Below, piece after piece: positions 1 through 11,077 of a stretch of 64,000 nucleotides of DNA. The notes below the pieces were generated by a model that saw only the letters and a program-made list of their open reading frames with translations, searched no databases and had not been told where the DNA came from. Origin of the DNA: Chaetomium olivaceum (Eukaryota; Ascomycota; Sordariomycetes; Sordariales; Chaetomiaceae); assembly GCA_039881045.1 (NCBI GenBank), contig JAYWVB010000031.1, forward strand, positions 310,001 to 374,000, given 5' to 3'. The stretch's first letter is position 1. Each line of letters starts with the position of its first letter. A program made the position numbers and the translations under genes.

Positions 1-1210
1 TCTGAGCCCGTGTATTCGCAAGATAGTAGCGGAACTGATGTTACCGCACTAACTTACGAGAGCGGTGGTGATTTCTACTGCTGCGGAAGGGAAGATGGAA
101 CTGTATCAATACACGACATGAAGAAAGGGAAAGTTTCCAGGAAGGTTTGCAGCCATGGGCCCAATGTTGATGTGGTCAGTCTGGCGTGGTCATCATCGGG
201 CAGGTTCCTCGTCAGTGGGGATGACATGGGGAAGATCATTATCAAGAAGTTGAGGTTAAAAGAGGACGGGAAGTGGGCAGTGTTCCCGGTTTTTGAGGCA
301 AGGATCTCAGATGGAATTGCGGACCAATTTGTCTTCAGCCGAGACGAACACCTTCTGTTGATTTCCGCCCCTTCTCGCGATCAAATCTGGGACCTTGGGA
401 CCAAGTCAATGATTTGTGAGAAGTCGAGGAACGAAGAGCGGAGCGGGCAATGGATCACTCATCCCTTCGACGAGACCCGGCTGCTGCTTGTTGAACAAAC
501 CCGGATACATATTTACCAGTGGCGGAACCTCCAAGATGAGCTCACCCACAATATCATCACCACTACCCTGGCAGACGACGTTGAAACGCCTAGGCCAACA
601 TCGGCAACAAACTCCGAGAAGGTCCAAGCTCTGGTTGACACAAACAATCGACGTTACCTTGTCTGCCAAACCTCACCCGAGTACAGGAAAACACGGTCCA
701 GAAACAACAGAGAAAAGAACCTCCTCAGCTTGCTCCTGGCAACGGACCTCCAAAAGCCTACGTCGACACCGCAGGAACAGGTCCGCCGCCAACCGCTATT
801 CGAGCTCTCAGGTCATATACAAAGCTTTTTGGGATGTTATCGCGACAAGCTTGTCTTTATTGACCATGGTAATTGGTACGTATCATTGTTTCTTCAGTTA
901 ATCATTTCCATTTTTTTATCGGTGGCTTCGCCCGTGGACCGCAATAGAAACACCGTTTGTTCCGTATTTCTTCCAAGAATGCCTACAGACTGCGTTAATT
1001 ATATTGACGAGATTACCTGCCAGGCTTTGTACCACTGATATTTCATGGGAAGAGAACATGACGCTCAATACCCGGAAACACTTCTTCTTGCCAAGGGACT
1101 GGCTGGGAACCGAGTATGCTATGCAGCTTATCAGGTTTACAGAGCAAGGGGTTCTACTGGTACCGAGGAATGGGGAGGTGGCTATTGTCACATATGGGAA
1201 GGGCTTTTGA
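1..1210 (+). CDS. WD40-repeat C-terminal part of an NLR-type (NACHT-WD40) protein, 5' end outside window
   Basis: The reading frame is open from base 1, so the gene starts to the left. Seen: beta-propeller-like strand repeats such as the SLAWSSSGRFLVSGD segment and a closing segment with KHFFLPRDWL. One intron fits 876-1023 (GTACGT donor, CCAG acceptor, phase 2); it rejoins FIDHGNW to LCTTDIS, and the frame ends with TGA at 1208-1210. Known: this kind of C-terminal propeller follows NACHT domains in fungal NLR-like proteins that act in non-self recognition and programmed cell death. Inferred: because the NACHT part is not visible, only the WD40 assignment is firm. The coding strand has the ordinary splice signals of its neighbours and no break in the visible part. 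Confidence 0.7.
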
Positions 1211-1671
1211 GAAACACTGTACCCACTACCTACCGAGGTAGCTAATGGATATTAACCTTCTACATATCAATCCTACCGCCTCACCCATTCTCTTGGTTAA
1301 CAAGGCCAATTTATGGACCAATTCTACATAAAAAACTGTCCCTTTCATGCAGCACAAAAGCCTGAATGAAGCAGCCACTCAAGCAACTTGCAGCATGACA
1401 ACTGTGTTTGATTATCCGCGGCCACGCTTACAAATACCTTTATAACTGCAAAGCAAAGAATATAATAGCTCAGGGTTTGCATGGGAACACCCAAGCAGCA
1501 GGTTGGTTGCCGAAAACGATGCCACTGCTGCAGTGGCAGGCTCAGCACAGGATGCTGATATGACCGAGGTTTGGTCCGGGGCGGGCACCACCAAATGGTG
1601 CAACGTAAATGATGGGTATTAACACATATCAAGTATCTATAAACGAACACCGAATTTTCTCCTCGCGTTCT

Positions 1672-3491
1672 TTACCCAACAAGGGGCTTGCTTCCCTTCG
1701 GAAGAGTGACCTTGAAAACCAAGGCCTGGCTGTGAAGAAATGGGACTGTGGCAGAGTCATCAACGAAACGGATCTTCCCAAAGTCGGCATATCCTGTAGG
1801 GTGTCAGCATCAAAGCCTTTAATGGTACTCAAGAAAATAGTATATCGTGGCCTACCGTTGTTGGTAATGAAGTCGTTGTCAGACAGAGTGATGAGGTAAT
1901 ACTCGTCCTCGTTCTTCCCACTGCAGCTGTTCACCTTCCCCCTGCCTTTGCCCTTACCATTGCCCTTCGCCTCGTCATCCGCATGGACAGGCAGCAGAGC
2001 GAGAGCCTCCCACTTTTCGTTGAGGAGGCCAAAGTCAACGGGCGCACCGTTGTGCACGACATCCCCTTCGATCGTCTTGAACTTGTTGAGCTCCGTGTTG
2101 AGGTTGTAGTCAACGAAGGGGCATAGTTCAGCCGGTGTAATGCCGGAAACAAGGACATCCGCTACAAAGAGACGTTAGACGCGGCCCTCTCAATGAGAAA
2201 AACTAACAAACTTACAAGGATCCTCGTCCCCACCGACAGTGATGTTACCATTCACAAGATCGTCAAACTTGGGCCCCTTGATGTTGGTAGCGCCCGAGAT
2301 ATCCACAATATCAACGTGGCGGTAACGGGACAGCGGATCCTCCTGTCCCCGGCCGACACTCGAGTCACGAGCCAGGACCAGGAGCTGCGTGTCAGAAACG
2401 TAGTGAATCTCCGACTGCGCTGCGACGCGAGTGTTGTCCTTTGCGTTCTTGAAAGTGGGGAGCGGGACGGCGAACTCGGCATCGTACGTGATTTCAACGT
2501 CACCCTTCTTTTGGCGGTTGAGCGCGTACTTGAGCAGACGGGTGTTGCGACGCTTGGACGAGGAGGCACCGCCGTCTTGTTGAGTAGCCGACTGCAGCAT
2601 GACAAACAAGGACTTGCCGTCCGCGCTCATGGTCAGACCCTCGAAGCCCTGATTGTTCTGGCGGCCGTGGGTGGGGTCCTCGGGGTCCGGGACCATGCTG
2701 CTGTTGTAGATTGGGGGCGTGTTGGAGTTGTAGCTGGTTTCGGTTAGTTACCAGCGACATGTTCAGTTATACCATCTCACTCACCTGATCTCGCCGTTAC
2801 GGATGGGCAGGAGCGCATCAGGGGGCTGGATGGCAGCCACCATCTGGCCCTGCTTGTTGAACCTGTACACAAACGGACCGTACTCGTCGCTGATCCAAAA
2901 AGACCCGTCTTCCTCCACCACCAGTCCCTCTGCGTCTAGAACCACGCGCTTGTCACCGGGGCCGGGGCCGCCGAAACCATCACCCGGATATGTCGCTGCG
3001 GGCAGGGTGGGGAACCCAGCGTAAGTCAGACCCCCGGTAAAATCAGGGTCGATTCCAGTCATGGGCTTGCCGTCGGGCCCCGAAAGCAGGATGGTCCGCT
3101 TGTACTCGAACTCTAGGTTCGGGCCAGACGGGTTGTTAACAGTGGCCTCCAACGCCGGGCTGAACGCGATCTGGAAGACGTGGACTCTCGGAACGGTGTT
3201 CTGGGTGCCGTTGGTGTTCCACCCACGGTCCGGAAGACCGTACATGGTGCCGGTGTACCGGTCACCGGTCTTCTTCCAGTCCCTGACGGTCATGGCGGAG
3301 CCAATGCTGATGGTGTCGCCATACTGGTCACGGGCATCCGACTTAAGAGACCCGTAACCGGCAAGCCCGTCGTATGAGTAGGCGTGCCCATTGCATGAGA
3401 CCGAGGCTGCCGGCGCCGTGGCGCGTTTGACGGATTTGGCGGCAGTATGCAGGGCAAAGCCTGAGACGGCGAGGTACTTGAAAGACACCAT
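1672..3491 (-). CDS. secreted esterase/phytase-like domain protein (four exons)
   Basis: Exons 3491-2785, 2733-2216, 2161-1856 and 1793-1672 give a 550-aa protein. Introns of about 50-60 bp have GTGAGT, GTAAGT and GTAGGC donors and CAG/TAG/CAG acceptors, and every junction keeps the frame. The N-terminus (MVSFKYLAVSGFALHTAA) looks like a signal peptide. The body matches the esterase-like phytase family: it has the GLAGYGS start, a DRGWNTNG segment, DAEGLVVEEDGSFWISDEYGP in the middle and NQGFEGLTMSADG before the last third, ending in the LFTLSDNDFIT-type segment and a HSQALVFKVTLP tail. Known: family members are secreted six-bladed proteins, some with phosphatase or phytase activity; the substrate here is not determinable. 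The last exon is needed to avoid a false C-terminal extension that would otherwise run to about 1629. Confidence 0.85.
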
Positions 3492-4628
3492 TTTGAGATG
3501 TCGAAAGCCTCCAATACGGCGTTGTCGGATTCAGGAACGGTTTGAGCGATTCGGGCCCAAGGGATTCATCTGACAGTGTTGACAAAAGCTAGAGATTTGG
3601 GGGGTCTTATAAGACATCTGCAATTCCAAAACTGGAGCGCACGCACGTGGCGCGCGACCTGAGCACAAAAGGTTCTTGCCGTTCATACCAATCATACTCC
3701 TTATTGACTTCCCTCGACTTTCTTCCAGTGTTACATTGTGGGCCGAGACAGTGGAGCTGTCTGCACCTCAAGCACACATGTTCCAAATACCGGTTGTGAT
3801 TGGGTGGTTGGGAATTGTCCAATTCCAGCTCTGCTGTCTTGGGAAGCCTGGGGATCGATACTACCCCAAATTAGTGACCGAGCCCTTGCTGAAAGAGAGC
3901 TGAGTGACGTTGAGTTGGTTCTCGGAACTTTCGAGTGCTTTAAAGCAGGGAAACCCTCTAAATCCATATCAACAACCCACGTTCCACACATCGTGTTACA
4001 TTTGTGTGTATTGGCATCAGATCGGTGGCTAAAACGGAATTCGAAACTGCATCGTGCAATTTTCAATACCGAGTGTTGTGGAGGTTGTATCAATAGCAAG
4101 ATAGTTAGTACAAGAGACTGCCATTTCACGGGATCCTATGATCTGCTCGACATAAGGGTTGTTTTTCATTCCACCACAGCACATTTAACCACGTCGTTCT
4201 AATCACAGAGGAAGGAAGTCGGAAAAGTGACGGAAATGAGTAGAATAAAGGATATCGAGAACTACCTGAGTTAGCTTGCTGCCCGGCCTACGATGGGCCG
4301 AAACCCCCACGTCTTCCCATATCATTGCTTGGCCAACCTGGGATAACGAAGACGACGAAACAACCGCGACGGAATGACGGAATCCAAATCATCCCGACCG
4401 GCCAGAAATTCATTACACGTCCGTTCATGTTTCTGTCAGGTTAACTCTGTCTTCGTGCCAATAGTGCCATGTCTGTATCCAAATATCACCGTTCCTGAAA
4501 TGAGAGTTAGCCTCCCAAGGGTGTCTTAGTGACAAACTATCTGACTATTCCCGGTTAAAGGCCATTGCAATTGTTAAATTCCACAGTGTCAGCACTAGGG
4601 TAGATGCCGCCAAACCGACCGACCGGAC
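3492..4628. other. gene-free interval
   Basis: Likely promoter of the phytase-like gene at its left end. The longer open frames here (about 3731-4202, both strands) overlap each other antisense and show no domain or splice logic. I see no gene. Confidence 0.4.
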
Positions 4629-6130
4629 TCACATCACCGAGCAATCGTCACTTCCAGGATGCCCCTCCAACTCCTCGCACTGCACTTTGGCCGTATACTC
4701 CACAATATCCACCAACTTCTCCCAGTAAATATTCGTCCCAAACCCGTGCACCATGATGTCCATCTTCACAAAGATCGAGACGGAGCTGGCGGAGCGCCGC
4801 AACAAGCTGTACGTGACAGTCTACGAGACGGATGTGCGGTTGGCGCGGAATAAGAGGATTGCGCTGGTGCTCCTGGCCATGAAGGAGGGGGATGAGGAGT
4901 GTTTGAGAGTGATGGCGGGAGCGTTTGAGCGGATGGCGCAAGGTGGCCGCGACGTAGTTGAAGCTGGACAGCGGGCGCAGCTGGCCCGAAATGTCCATCA
5001 TGAAGTCTGTCCTGACCAGCTCCAGAAGCTGCTCCCGATTAAGACGGGGCGTCCAGGAGCCCTCCCGGAAGTCGCCGCTCCGGTTGATGTCGAGTTTGGG
5101 GCTGCTGGCGAGGTCCAGGTCTCGGATGGCCTCGTCGGTCATGCCGTCGGCCCTGGCGCGCTTGACGAGGGGGGTGTCGTCGAACCGGATTTGGTGGGTG
5201 GTGGGGTCCATGGTACGCTGGATTTTGGCGATGCGCAGCATGAAGAGCGGCGAGTCGAGTGGGACATCCGCGTCGGGAATCACGGCGACGCTCCACTTGG
5301 CTTGTCGATACAACAAGAGGCCGGATGGCATCTTAAAGAAGGGGTTGTTTTCGACTGCCAGGACGCGGTGAAGGTCGTAGTCTTGGTCGGTTGGGAAGTT
5401 GGGCGGTGGAAGGTGCTTTTGCGTGCCACGGAAACCAAGGCTTGGAGGCGAGCCTGTAATGCGTCCGAGGGTTTGGACGAGGGGACTTTGCCGTCGATGA
5501 AGAAGCCCTGGGCAAAAAGGCTCTCGAGAGATCGAAATAGTGAATCGGGATTCTTGAGATAGGCTTTCTTGACAAGCATGTTGTGCAGGTGTATGGGCAG
5601 CATGGGCTCAGGAATGCGCTCCCAGATACCCATACCGGCCAGGTACGTGAGCTCAAGATTCTCCATGAGGCCGGCGCCACACAAAAAAGGCGAGTACTCC
5701 CATAGACCATTTTCGTTGGTACTAGAGAAACGGGACGGTGGGATTCCGGAGCGGCGGGGATACCGACCCTGTTCCTCGAGTCGCCTGGTAGCCAGTGGGA
5801 AAGTTCGCGCCTAAGGCGATCTAATATCGCCTCGATTCCCTGCTTTGGCAGGGTTTGGTTGTGGTTTGCGGCGTTTTTGACACAAAGCTGCTTAAGAATA
5901 CCAAGGGGTTGAATGATTCCATGGCCCGGCCTCTCATTCTTCCGGTCAAGGAAGAGGTCAACATCACGCCGAGGTTGGAAGTTCTCCGGTGGCGGCTTGA
6001 GGACGTGGCCTCTCGAACGGCTAAGCGACCAGCCGCGGGTAACCATCAGGGAATCAACGATACACTGGAGGTAAGAAACGTGATGTGGCAGGATACGTTT
6101 GGGCCTTATGCTTGCATGAATCAATTGCAA
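4629..6130 (-). pseudogene. decayed DUF6604-like fungal protein gene with frameshifts and an internal micro-inversion
   Basis: Three minus-strand frames must be stitched to read one protein. About 6130-5815 gives a region with PPPENFQPRRDVDLFLDRK; 5811-5490 gives RRLEEQGRYPRRSG, then GLMENLELTYLAGMGIWERI and LHNMLVKKAYLK; about 5490-4940 gives LVQTLGRITGSPP, DYDLHRVLAVENNPFF, LLLYRQAKWSVAVIPDADVP and DISGQLRPLSSFNYV; 4753-4629 gives HGFGTNIYWEKLVDIVEYTA and the stop. Known, from memory of the family: this order of motifs is that of large fungal proteins starting with a DUF6604 domain, function unknown. Between FNYV and HGFGTN the expected segment is present but on the plus strand (about 4754-4938), reading ETELAERRNKLYVTVYETDV and GDEECLRVMAGAFE. 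Inferred: an inverted fragment. Not translatable as one protein, so called a pseudogene; an assembly fault is the alternative. Confidence 0.6.
4754..4938 (+). other. apparent inverted segment inside the DUF6604-like pseudogene
   Basis: On the plus strand this stretch reads as protein that fits the gap in the minus-strand gene around it. It is about 62 codons long, in frame with itself. The minus-strand reading of the same bases contains a stop (TAG) and no family-like sequence. Short GATGG/CCATC matches lie at both ends. Confidence 0.5.
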
Positions 6131-6910
6131 TCCGAGCTAACAGTAGGTACTTAATGTTTAGACACCTACTCTGACGGACCTCGAACAGTGCTGTATTCCC
6201 TCTGCCTTGTCCTTCTGCCTTGCCCCGCGTGAGTCATGGTTGACCAAACCAAGAAGCCAATCCATTGCCATCCAGCAGCAGTACTTATGTACTGGCCCGT
6301 CTCCGGCAGCCCGCAACCAAATCCTAAATACCAATAGCAATAAAAAAACGCCCGCCACCGTACACCGCGGTGACAGCAGCTTCTGTCATCACCCGAGCCA
6401 TGGTGACAAACACAAAATGGCGGATGATTGTCCGGAACCAACCCCGCGTGCAAACCGGCCGCCCACCTCCGACAACATCTGGGTATGGGTACCTCAGGTA
6501 CCAAGGTAGGTACCTACCTATGTATCTACCTAAGGGTGTAAAATATCGCCCGCGCCGTCGCTCGTCCGGGCCCGGTTGCCATCAAGATACGCTAAACCTT
6601 CTCGGCACTGCTAAACCAGCCTCCACATTAAATCCACATAGATTGTCATTGCGGTGATGTCTGGACGGAAGTGGGCGCCGGGCTGGTCACCATGACGGGA
6701 TAGTATCCCTTTCGAAACGCGAATGCTACATACCAGGTCATAAACGAAATGGAGAGGTGAGGTATATGGAAGACGGGGACATTGAAACGCCGCCTGAAAA
6801 CACTCGAGTATAATACCGCACATGTATTTACGTTCAAACTTTGCGGCCACCGTCCGCCGTAAGCTCGCCCCCTACCTCCACCACCTGAACCGCAAACATG
6901 AACCCCACCA
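6131..6910. other. gene-free interval
   Basis: Contains a run of the imperfect palindromic motif GGTACCT/AGGTACC near 6485-6530 (several copies of TACCTACC type). No convincing coding frame seen. Confidence 0.4.
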
Positions 6911-8344
6911 TCACTCTTCGAGAATCGAAGCCCTCCATCCTTCCGCCGTATACCCACTCTTGGCCCCAACACCCGATAACATGGATGGCGGGCTAACTGT
7001 ATGCGACCGCTGCGACAATTGATCCGAAACGGAAGATACAGGGCGAGAGGGACCCAAGGTTGAGCAGTGGACGGTGGCTTCGTCGGCAGAAGGTCCCAAT
7101 GGCTGTTTCTCTGGTGCTGGTTCCGACCCAGCTGGCGTCGCGTCCAACTCGAATCTCTGCCCCTGAACACCGCCATGCAGAGCGGGGCTGACAGACACGG
7201 CAGGGAGTTCATGCTTTCCAATACCTGACCCGTCGGTCCTGATCGTACTGTATGTTGCATCTAATTCCGCCTTCCCAATGAATGGCGACTGCGGCTCGTC
7301 ACCAGGATCTGCGAAGTTAATCATGTTGTTGTGATCCGCTGTATCTGCATGTGGTGACCGAGGACCCCCTTTCCGCCGCCGTGCCCGAATATATCAAACG
7401 ATGGCAATTGCTATGCAAAGAGCAGCCACAATGGCTCCCACTGTAATTCCTACTACACCAGCCGTTGGTAAAGAAGCCCCTTGGTTTGAAGCCAAGGTTT
7501 CAGCCGAGGTTGGGGATGTGGCGGTGGATGAACCCGAGGTCTGAAACAGCGATAGATCGCTGGGTCGCCACACCAGCTGAACCGCGGGTGCTGTAGTTAT
7601 CGCGCTCCTCCAGGCTTGTTTTGTGGTTGTTGACAGCAGAGGGATGATGATAGTTGTAGTATTCCACACAGGGCCCGAGTCAGTCGGGCCTCCAACCTCG
7701 AATGTCTCTATCCTCGTCAACGTCCATGGGATTGTCGAGGTGACCATGCTCGCTCCCACTGCCACCTCGCGAAACTGGTCGTTTCCATCTATTCCGCATT
7801 CCCAGTATTCAAAGCTTCCTTCTGTCATTGTAGAAACACATTGCGGTCCAAAGGTAACCGCAGATGGGTTGAGCAAGCCGTAGTCGAATTCAAAGCCCCT
7901 AGAACAAACCAACGGTGAGTTAGTACTCAAGGAGGGAACGTATGTCGTATGGATAGGGCGGGGGTGTTGGACTTGCGTAGGGCAGCAGAACCCTGCCGTC
8001 TCTCCATGATTTAGGCGAGAAATCACGTCACGGGCTGTAAGTCTGTCGGTCATTTCCGCACTGACCACGGTCGCGATGGTCCAGCCGGCTGGACATACCA
8101 ACCCGGGCGAGTAAATTGCGAACAGTCCCCATGTATTATCGCCAGGTATACACCGCCTCGGGTTATGGCAATCGGTATAATGAGCCCGACACCCTCCATT
8201 CATCGCCGTAGCCGCGACAAAGCATTCTTCGCAGGTTGACGATGGTGTGAAAATTGTTGTCAGTGGCCCGAGATTGTTGCGCGTCGAAGACGCAGGGGCA
8301 CTTGGGATGGTTGTTGGAGGTGAAAGCTCGACACCAGGCATCAT
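6911..8344 (-). pseudogene. single-pass membrane protein with Cys-rich ectodomain, interrupted by one in-frame TGA
   Basis: Frame 8344-7397 encodes an ectodomain starting near LGPLTTIFTPSSTCEECF. It has many cysteines, a YSPGLVCPAGW segment and a GFCCPTQ segment, then a Ser/Thr-rich stalk and a hydrophobic helix (AGVVGITVGAIVAALCIAIAIV). TGA occupies 7396-7394. The very same frame then continues for 160 codons as YIRARRRKGG, the basic stop-transfer signal, and a polar cytoplasmic tail ending at 6911. Known: uncharacterised fungal cell-surface proteins of this layout are common. The TGA sits where an Arg codon (CGA) would be expected. Inferred: a C-to-T nonsense change, stop readthrough, or sequencing error. 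If translation stops, the protein would be membrane-anchored without a tail. Start 8344 is the first ATG; no signal peptide is evident, so an upstream exon may exist. Confidence 0.6.
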
Positions 8345-9058
8345 GAAGGGTATCGATGGGGTGACGAGGAGGGGGGAAATGGTGTTGAATGGCTCCAGAT
8401 GTCCGTGGCTGTCCGGTTGGCACCTCCAAGTTGAACCTCGTGCTACTTATATGGCAGCTATCCATGCACGCTTCACGGCCAACGGCATGATGCGGGACAC
8501 ACGGTCCATATTTCCACCTTGCTGCATGACCAGCCGTCCCATTACCTACTGCTCGTGGGCAGAGGGCTATTGCAACACCGCATAACAACGTCCCCCGGTA
8601 AAGAGTTGGTCCCAGGTCCAGAGCAACGACGAACCAACAAGTGGGGTGAGAGCAACCCGACGTCGTATTTTCTGTATGCCCGATGTTGTACGACATGTGA
8701 TCCGTGTATCACGCTTCGCCTTGGCCTGTTGGTGGCTATCACTTGCCAAAAGGGGCAGGGGTCAATGTCGGCTGCGGGAGATGACATGGGCCCTGCGTCC
8801 AAGGCCGCAGGTGCAAGCTCGCCGACTTTTTTGAGGACCTTGGGGTTCGCGCCGAGTGAGAGTTGCGCAAGTTGCCGCAGCCGAATCAACAAGGAGGGAC
8901 TTCTCGTGCATCATTTCTTCCTTGACTCTACCGCTTCGGACCGCGAGGAGAGATCAATAGAAGTAGGCTTTTATATAAAATATGCAGATACTATTCCATC
9001 AATGCCACATATCAACGATTCGACTCGGGCTAGAAGCCCCACACACGCCACCAACCCC
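8345..9058. other. gene-free interval
   Basis: Lies between the 3' end of the GH31 gene and the start of the membrane-protein gene, both on the minus strand. Open frames here have no recognisable features. A TATA-like CATATAAG lies at about 8445-8455 upstream of 8344. Confidence 0.35.
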
Positions 9059-11077
9059 TCAAACGTCGCCTTTGGCTACATCCCGGGTCTCCTGCACCCT
9101 CGCAAACACGGGCATGTATTCGAGCGGGCAGTTCACCTCGACCGTCTGGCCTCCCTCCAGCTCGTCGCCACCATCAACGGCTTTCCATTTCGCCCCGGCA
9201 GGGAGATACACCTTGAGCTTTTCGACCGGTTGCATCACCGGGCAGCAGAGGAACTTGGGCCCAAACATGTACTGCTCACCTATCTCCCAGCAGCGCGGAT
9301 CTTCGGGAAACTCGTAAAATAGCGGCCTCATCACCGGAGTCCCCTTCTTATGCGCCTCGTCCATGAGCTCCCTGGTATACGGGCGCATCCTCTCCCGAAT
9401 CTCCATATACACCTTGCAGATGTCGTACACCTTAGGCCCGTACGACCACACCTCGTTGGGTGCGCCACTGAGACAGGTCGCCCCGCCCGTCGTGCCGTGT
9501 TGCGGCTGGTGCGGTTCGCGGTCTCCATGCAAGCGAAAAATTGGCGAAAAAGCACCGAATTGGAACCAGCGCACGAACAAGGTTCTGAAGGCTTCGTCGT
9601 TTGGGTCCCCACCGTGGAATCCGCCAATGTCGGTCGTCCACCACGGCAGGCCGGCGATTCCCATATGCAGGCCAGCCGCCAGCTGGTTGCGGAAGCTCGA
9701 CCACGAGGACGCGATATCTCCGCTCCAAACCAGCGCACCATACTTTTGGCTACCCGCCCAAGCACACCGTACGAGGTTGATGATGTCGTCGTGGCCCTCG
9801 CTCTTCAAACCCTCGTAAAAGGCCCGCGAGTACTCGAGAGGGTAAATGTTGCCAATGCTCAAGTTAGAACCGCGGTGGTACGTGTAGTTGTCGAAGTCGT
9901 AAGCCGAGTACTCGGGCTCGGCCTCGTCGAGCCAGAACAACCTGATCCCCTTGGAGTAGTAGTTCTGCTTTACCTTCTCCCACACGTACTTCCGAGCTTC
10001 GGGGTTCGTCGTATCGAAATGTACCGTCTCGCCTTGGAAGTCCATGGCAATCCGCAGGCCACGGTCCACCTTGATTAATAGGCCGCGCTCAACCATCTCG
10101 TCCCAGTTCTCGGACCGCTTGTCGACAGTTGGCCAAATCGAAACCATCAACTCCACGTCCATCTCCTTCAACTCCTTGACCATGGCATCCGGATCCGGCC
10201 AGTACGTCGGATCGAATTTTAGATCGCCTTGACATGGCCAATGGAAGTAATCGACTACAATCACATCCAAAGGAAGGCCGCGCCGCTTGTACTCCCTCGC
10301 CACCTCCAACAACTCCTCCTGGGTCTGATATCTCAGCTTGCATTGCCAGAAGCCTAACCCCCATTCAGGTATTTCCGGTACGGTACCGGTAACCCCCGCA
10401 TAAGCCTCGACAATCTCAGCGGGCGTGTCCCCAGCCACGACCCAATAATCCAGCACCGTCGTCGAATACGCCTCAAAGCTCATGACATTCTTCCCCAGCA
10501 CCGCCCGCCCCACACCGGGGTTATTCCACAGCATGCCATACCCCAACGACGACAACAAAAACGGCACGCTGGCCTGCGAATTCCGGTGCGCCAGCTCCAG
10601 ATCCGCCCCCTTCAGGTCAAACAGCGGCTGCTGGTACTGGCCCATGCCGTACAGCTTCTCGTTGGGGTCGACGCTCTCGAGGCGGAAGATCAGGTGGGCG
10701 TGGCCGTTGCCGCCGGGCACCGTCTTGAACTCGCGCGCGGGCACGTTGAGCGCGCTGCACTTGGGGTCGCGCACGTCGACGCGCGTGCGCGTGTACTCCT
10801 CGAGCAGGAGCGCGCCCGTGTGGACGTTGGTGAGGGTCAGCTTGCCGCGCGCCGTGAGCGTGGCGCGGAGAGAGCCGTGGGTGAGCGTCGCGAGCGTCGG
10901 TGTGGTGGTGATCTCTGGGGGTGGGGAGGAGGGGGGTGGGAGGAGCGCCCAGTCCTCGTCGGGCATCGTGCGTTGATGCGTGGCGCGGATGCGCACGGCG
11001 TTGGGGCCCCATGGTTCGATCCAGAGCTTTTCGGAGTCGTAGGCGTAGATGAGCCGGTTGTCTTGCTGGAGGAACAT
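9059..11077 (-). CDS. GH31 alpha-xylosidase (intracellular type)
   Basis: Intronless, 672 aa, no signal peptide. Order: N-terminal beta-sandwich (1 to about 230), then the (beta/alpha)8 barrel from PEIPEWGLGFWQCK (about 234) with LDVIVVDYFHW (270-280), nucleophile Asp384 in RLFWLDEAEPEY, acid/base Asp454 in VWSGDIASSW, then the WWTTDIGGFHGG segment and a C-terminal sandwich. The LDEAEPE nucleophile motif is the alpha-xylosidase (YicI-like) form, not the WNDMNE form of alpha-glucosidases. Known: these enzymes release xylose from the non-reducing end of xyloglucan oligosaccharides. No signal peptide, so a cytosolic step after oligosaccharide uptake is inferred. The plus-strand frames over this gene are antisense shadows. 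Confidence 0.92.
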   Translation of the reverse strand: MFLQQDNRLIYAYDSEKLWIEPWGPNAVRIRATHQRTMPDEDWALLPPPSSPPPEITTTPTLATLTHGSLRATLTARGKLTLTNVHTGALLLEEYTRTRVDVRDPKCSALNVPAREFKTVPGGNGHAHLIFRLESVDPNEKLYGMGQYQQPLFDLKGADLELAHRNSQASVPFLLSSLGYGMLWNNPGVGRAVLGKNVMSFEAYSTTVLDYWVVAGDTPAEIVEAYAGVTGTVPEIPEWGLGFWQCKLRYQTQEELLEVAREYKRRGLPLDVIVVDYFHWPCQGDLKFDPTYWPDPDAMVKELKEMDVELMVSIWPTVDKRSENWDEMVERGLLIKVDRGLRIAMDFQGETVHFDTTNPEARKYVWEKVKQNYYSKGIRLFWLDEAEPEYSAYDFDNYTYHRGSNLSIGNIYPLEYSRAFYEGLKSEGHDDIINLVRCAWAGSQKYGALVWSGDIASSWSSFRNQLAAGLHMGIAGLPWWTTDIGGFHGGDPNDEAFRTLFVRWFQFGAFSPIFRLHGDREPHQPQHGTTGGATCLSGAPNEVWSYGPKVYDICKVYMEIRERMRPYTRELMDEAHKKGTPVMRPLFYEFPEDPRCWEIGEQYMFGPKFLCCPVMQPVEKLKVYLPAGAKWKAVDGGDELEGGQTVEVNCPLEYMPVFARVQETRDVAKGDV

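Noticed and set aside
1609..1671. C-terminal extension of the phytase-like protein to about 1629 without the third intron
   Set aside because: Reading through gives an unnatural tail; the GTAGGC/CTACAG intron restores the typical family C-terminus.
2193..2747. 184-codon plus-strand frame
   Set aside because: Antisense shadow of exon 2 of the phytase-like gene.
4939..5562. Right part of the plus-strand frame 4753-5562
   Set aside because: Only the part to about 4938 reads as protein; beyond that it is antisense of the DUF6604-like gene.
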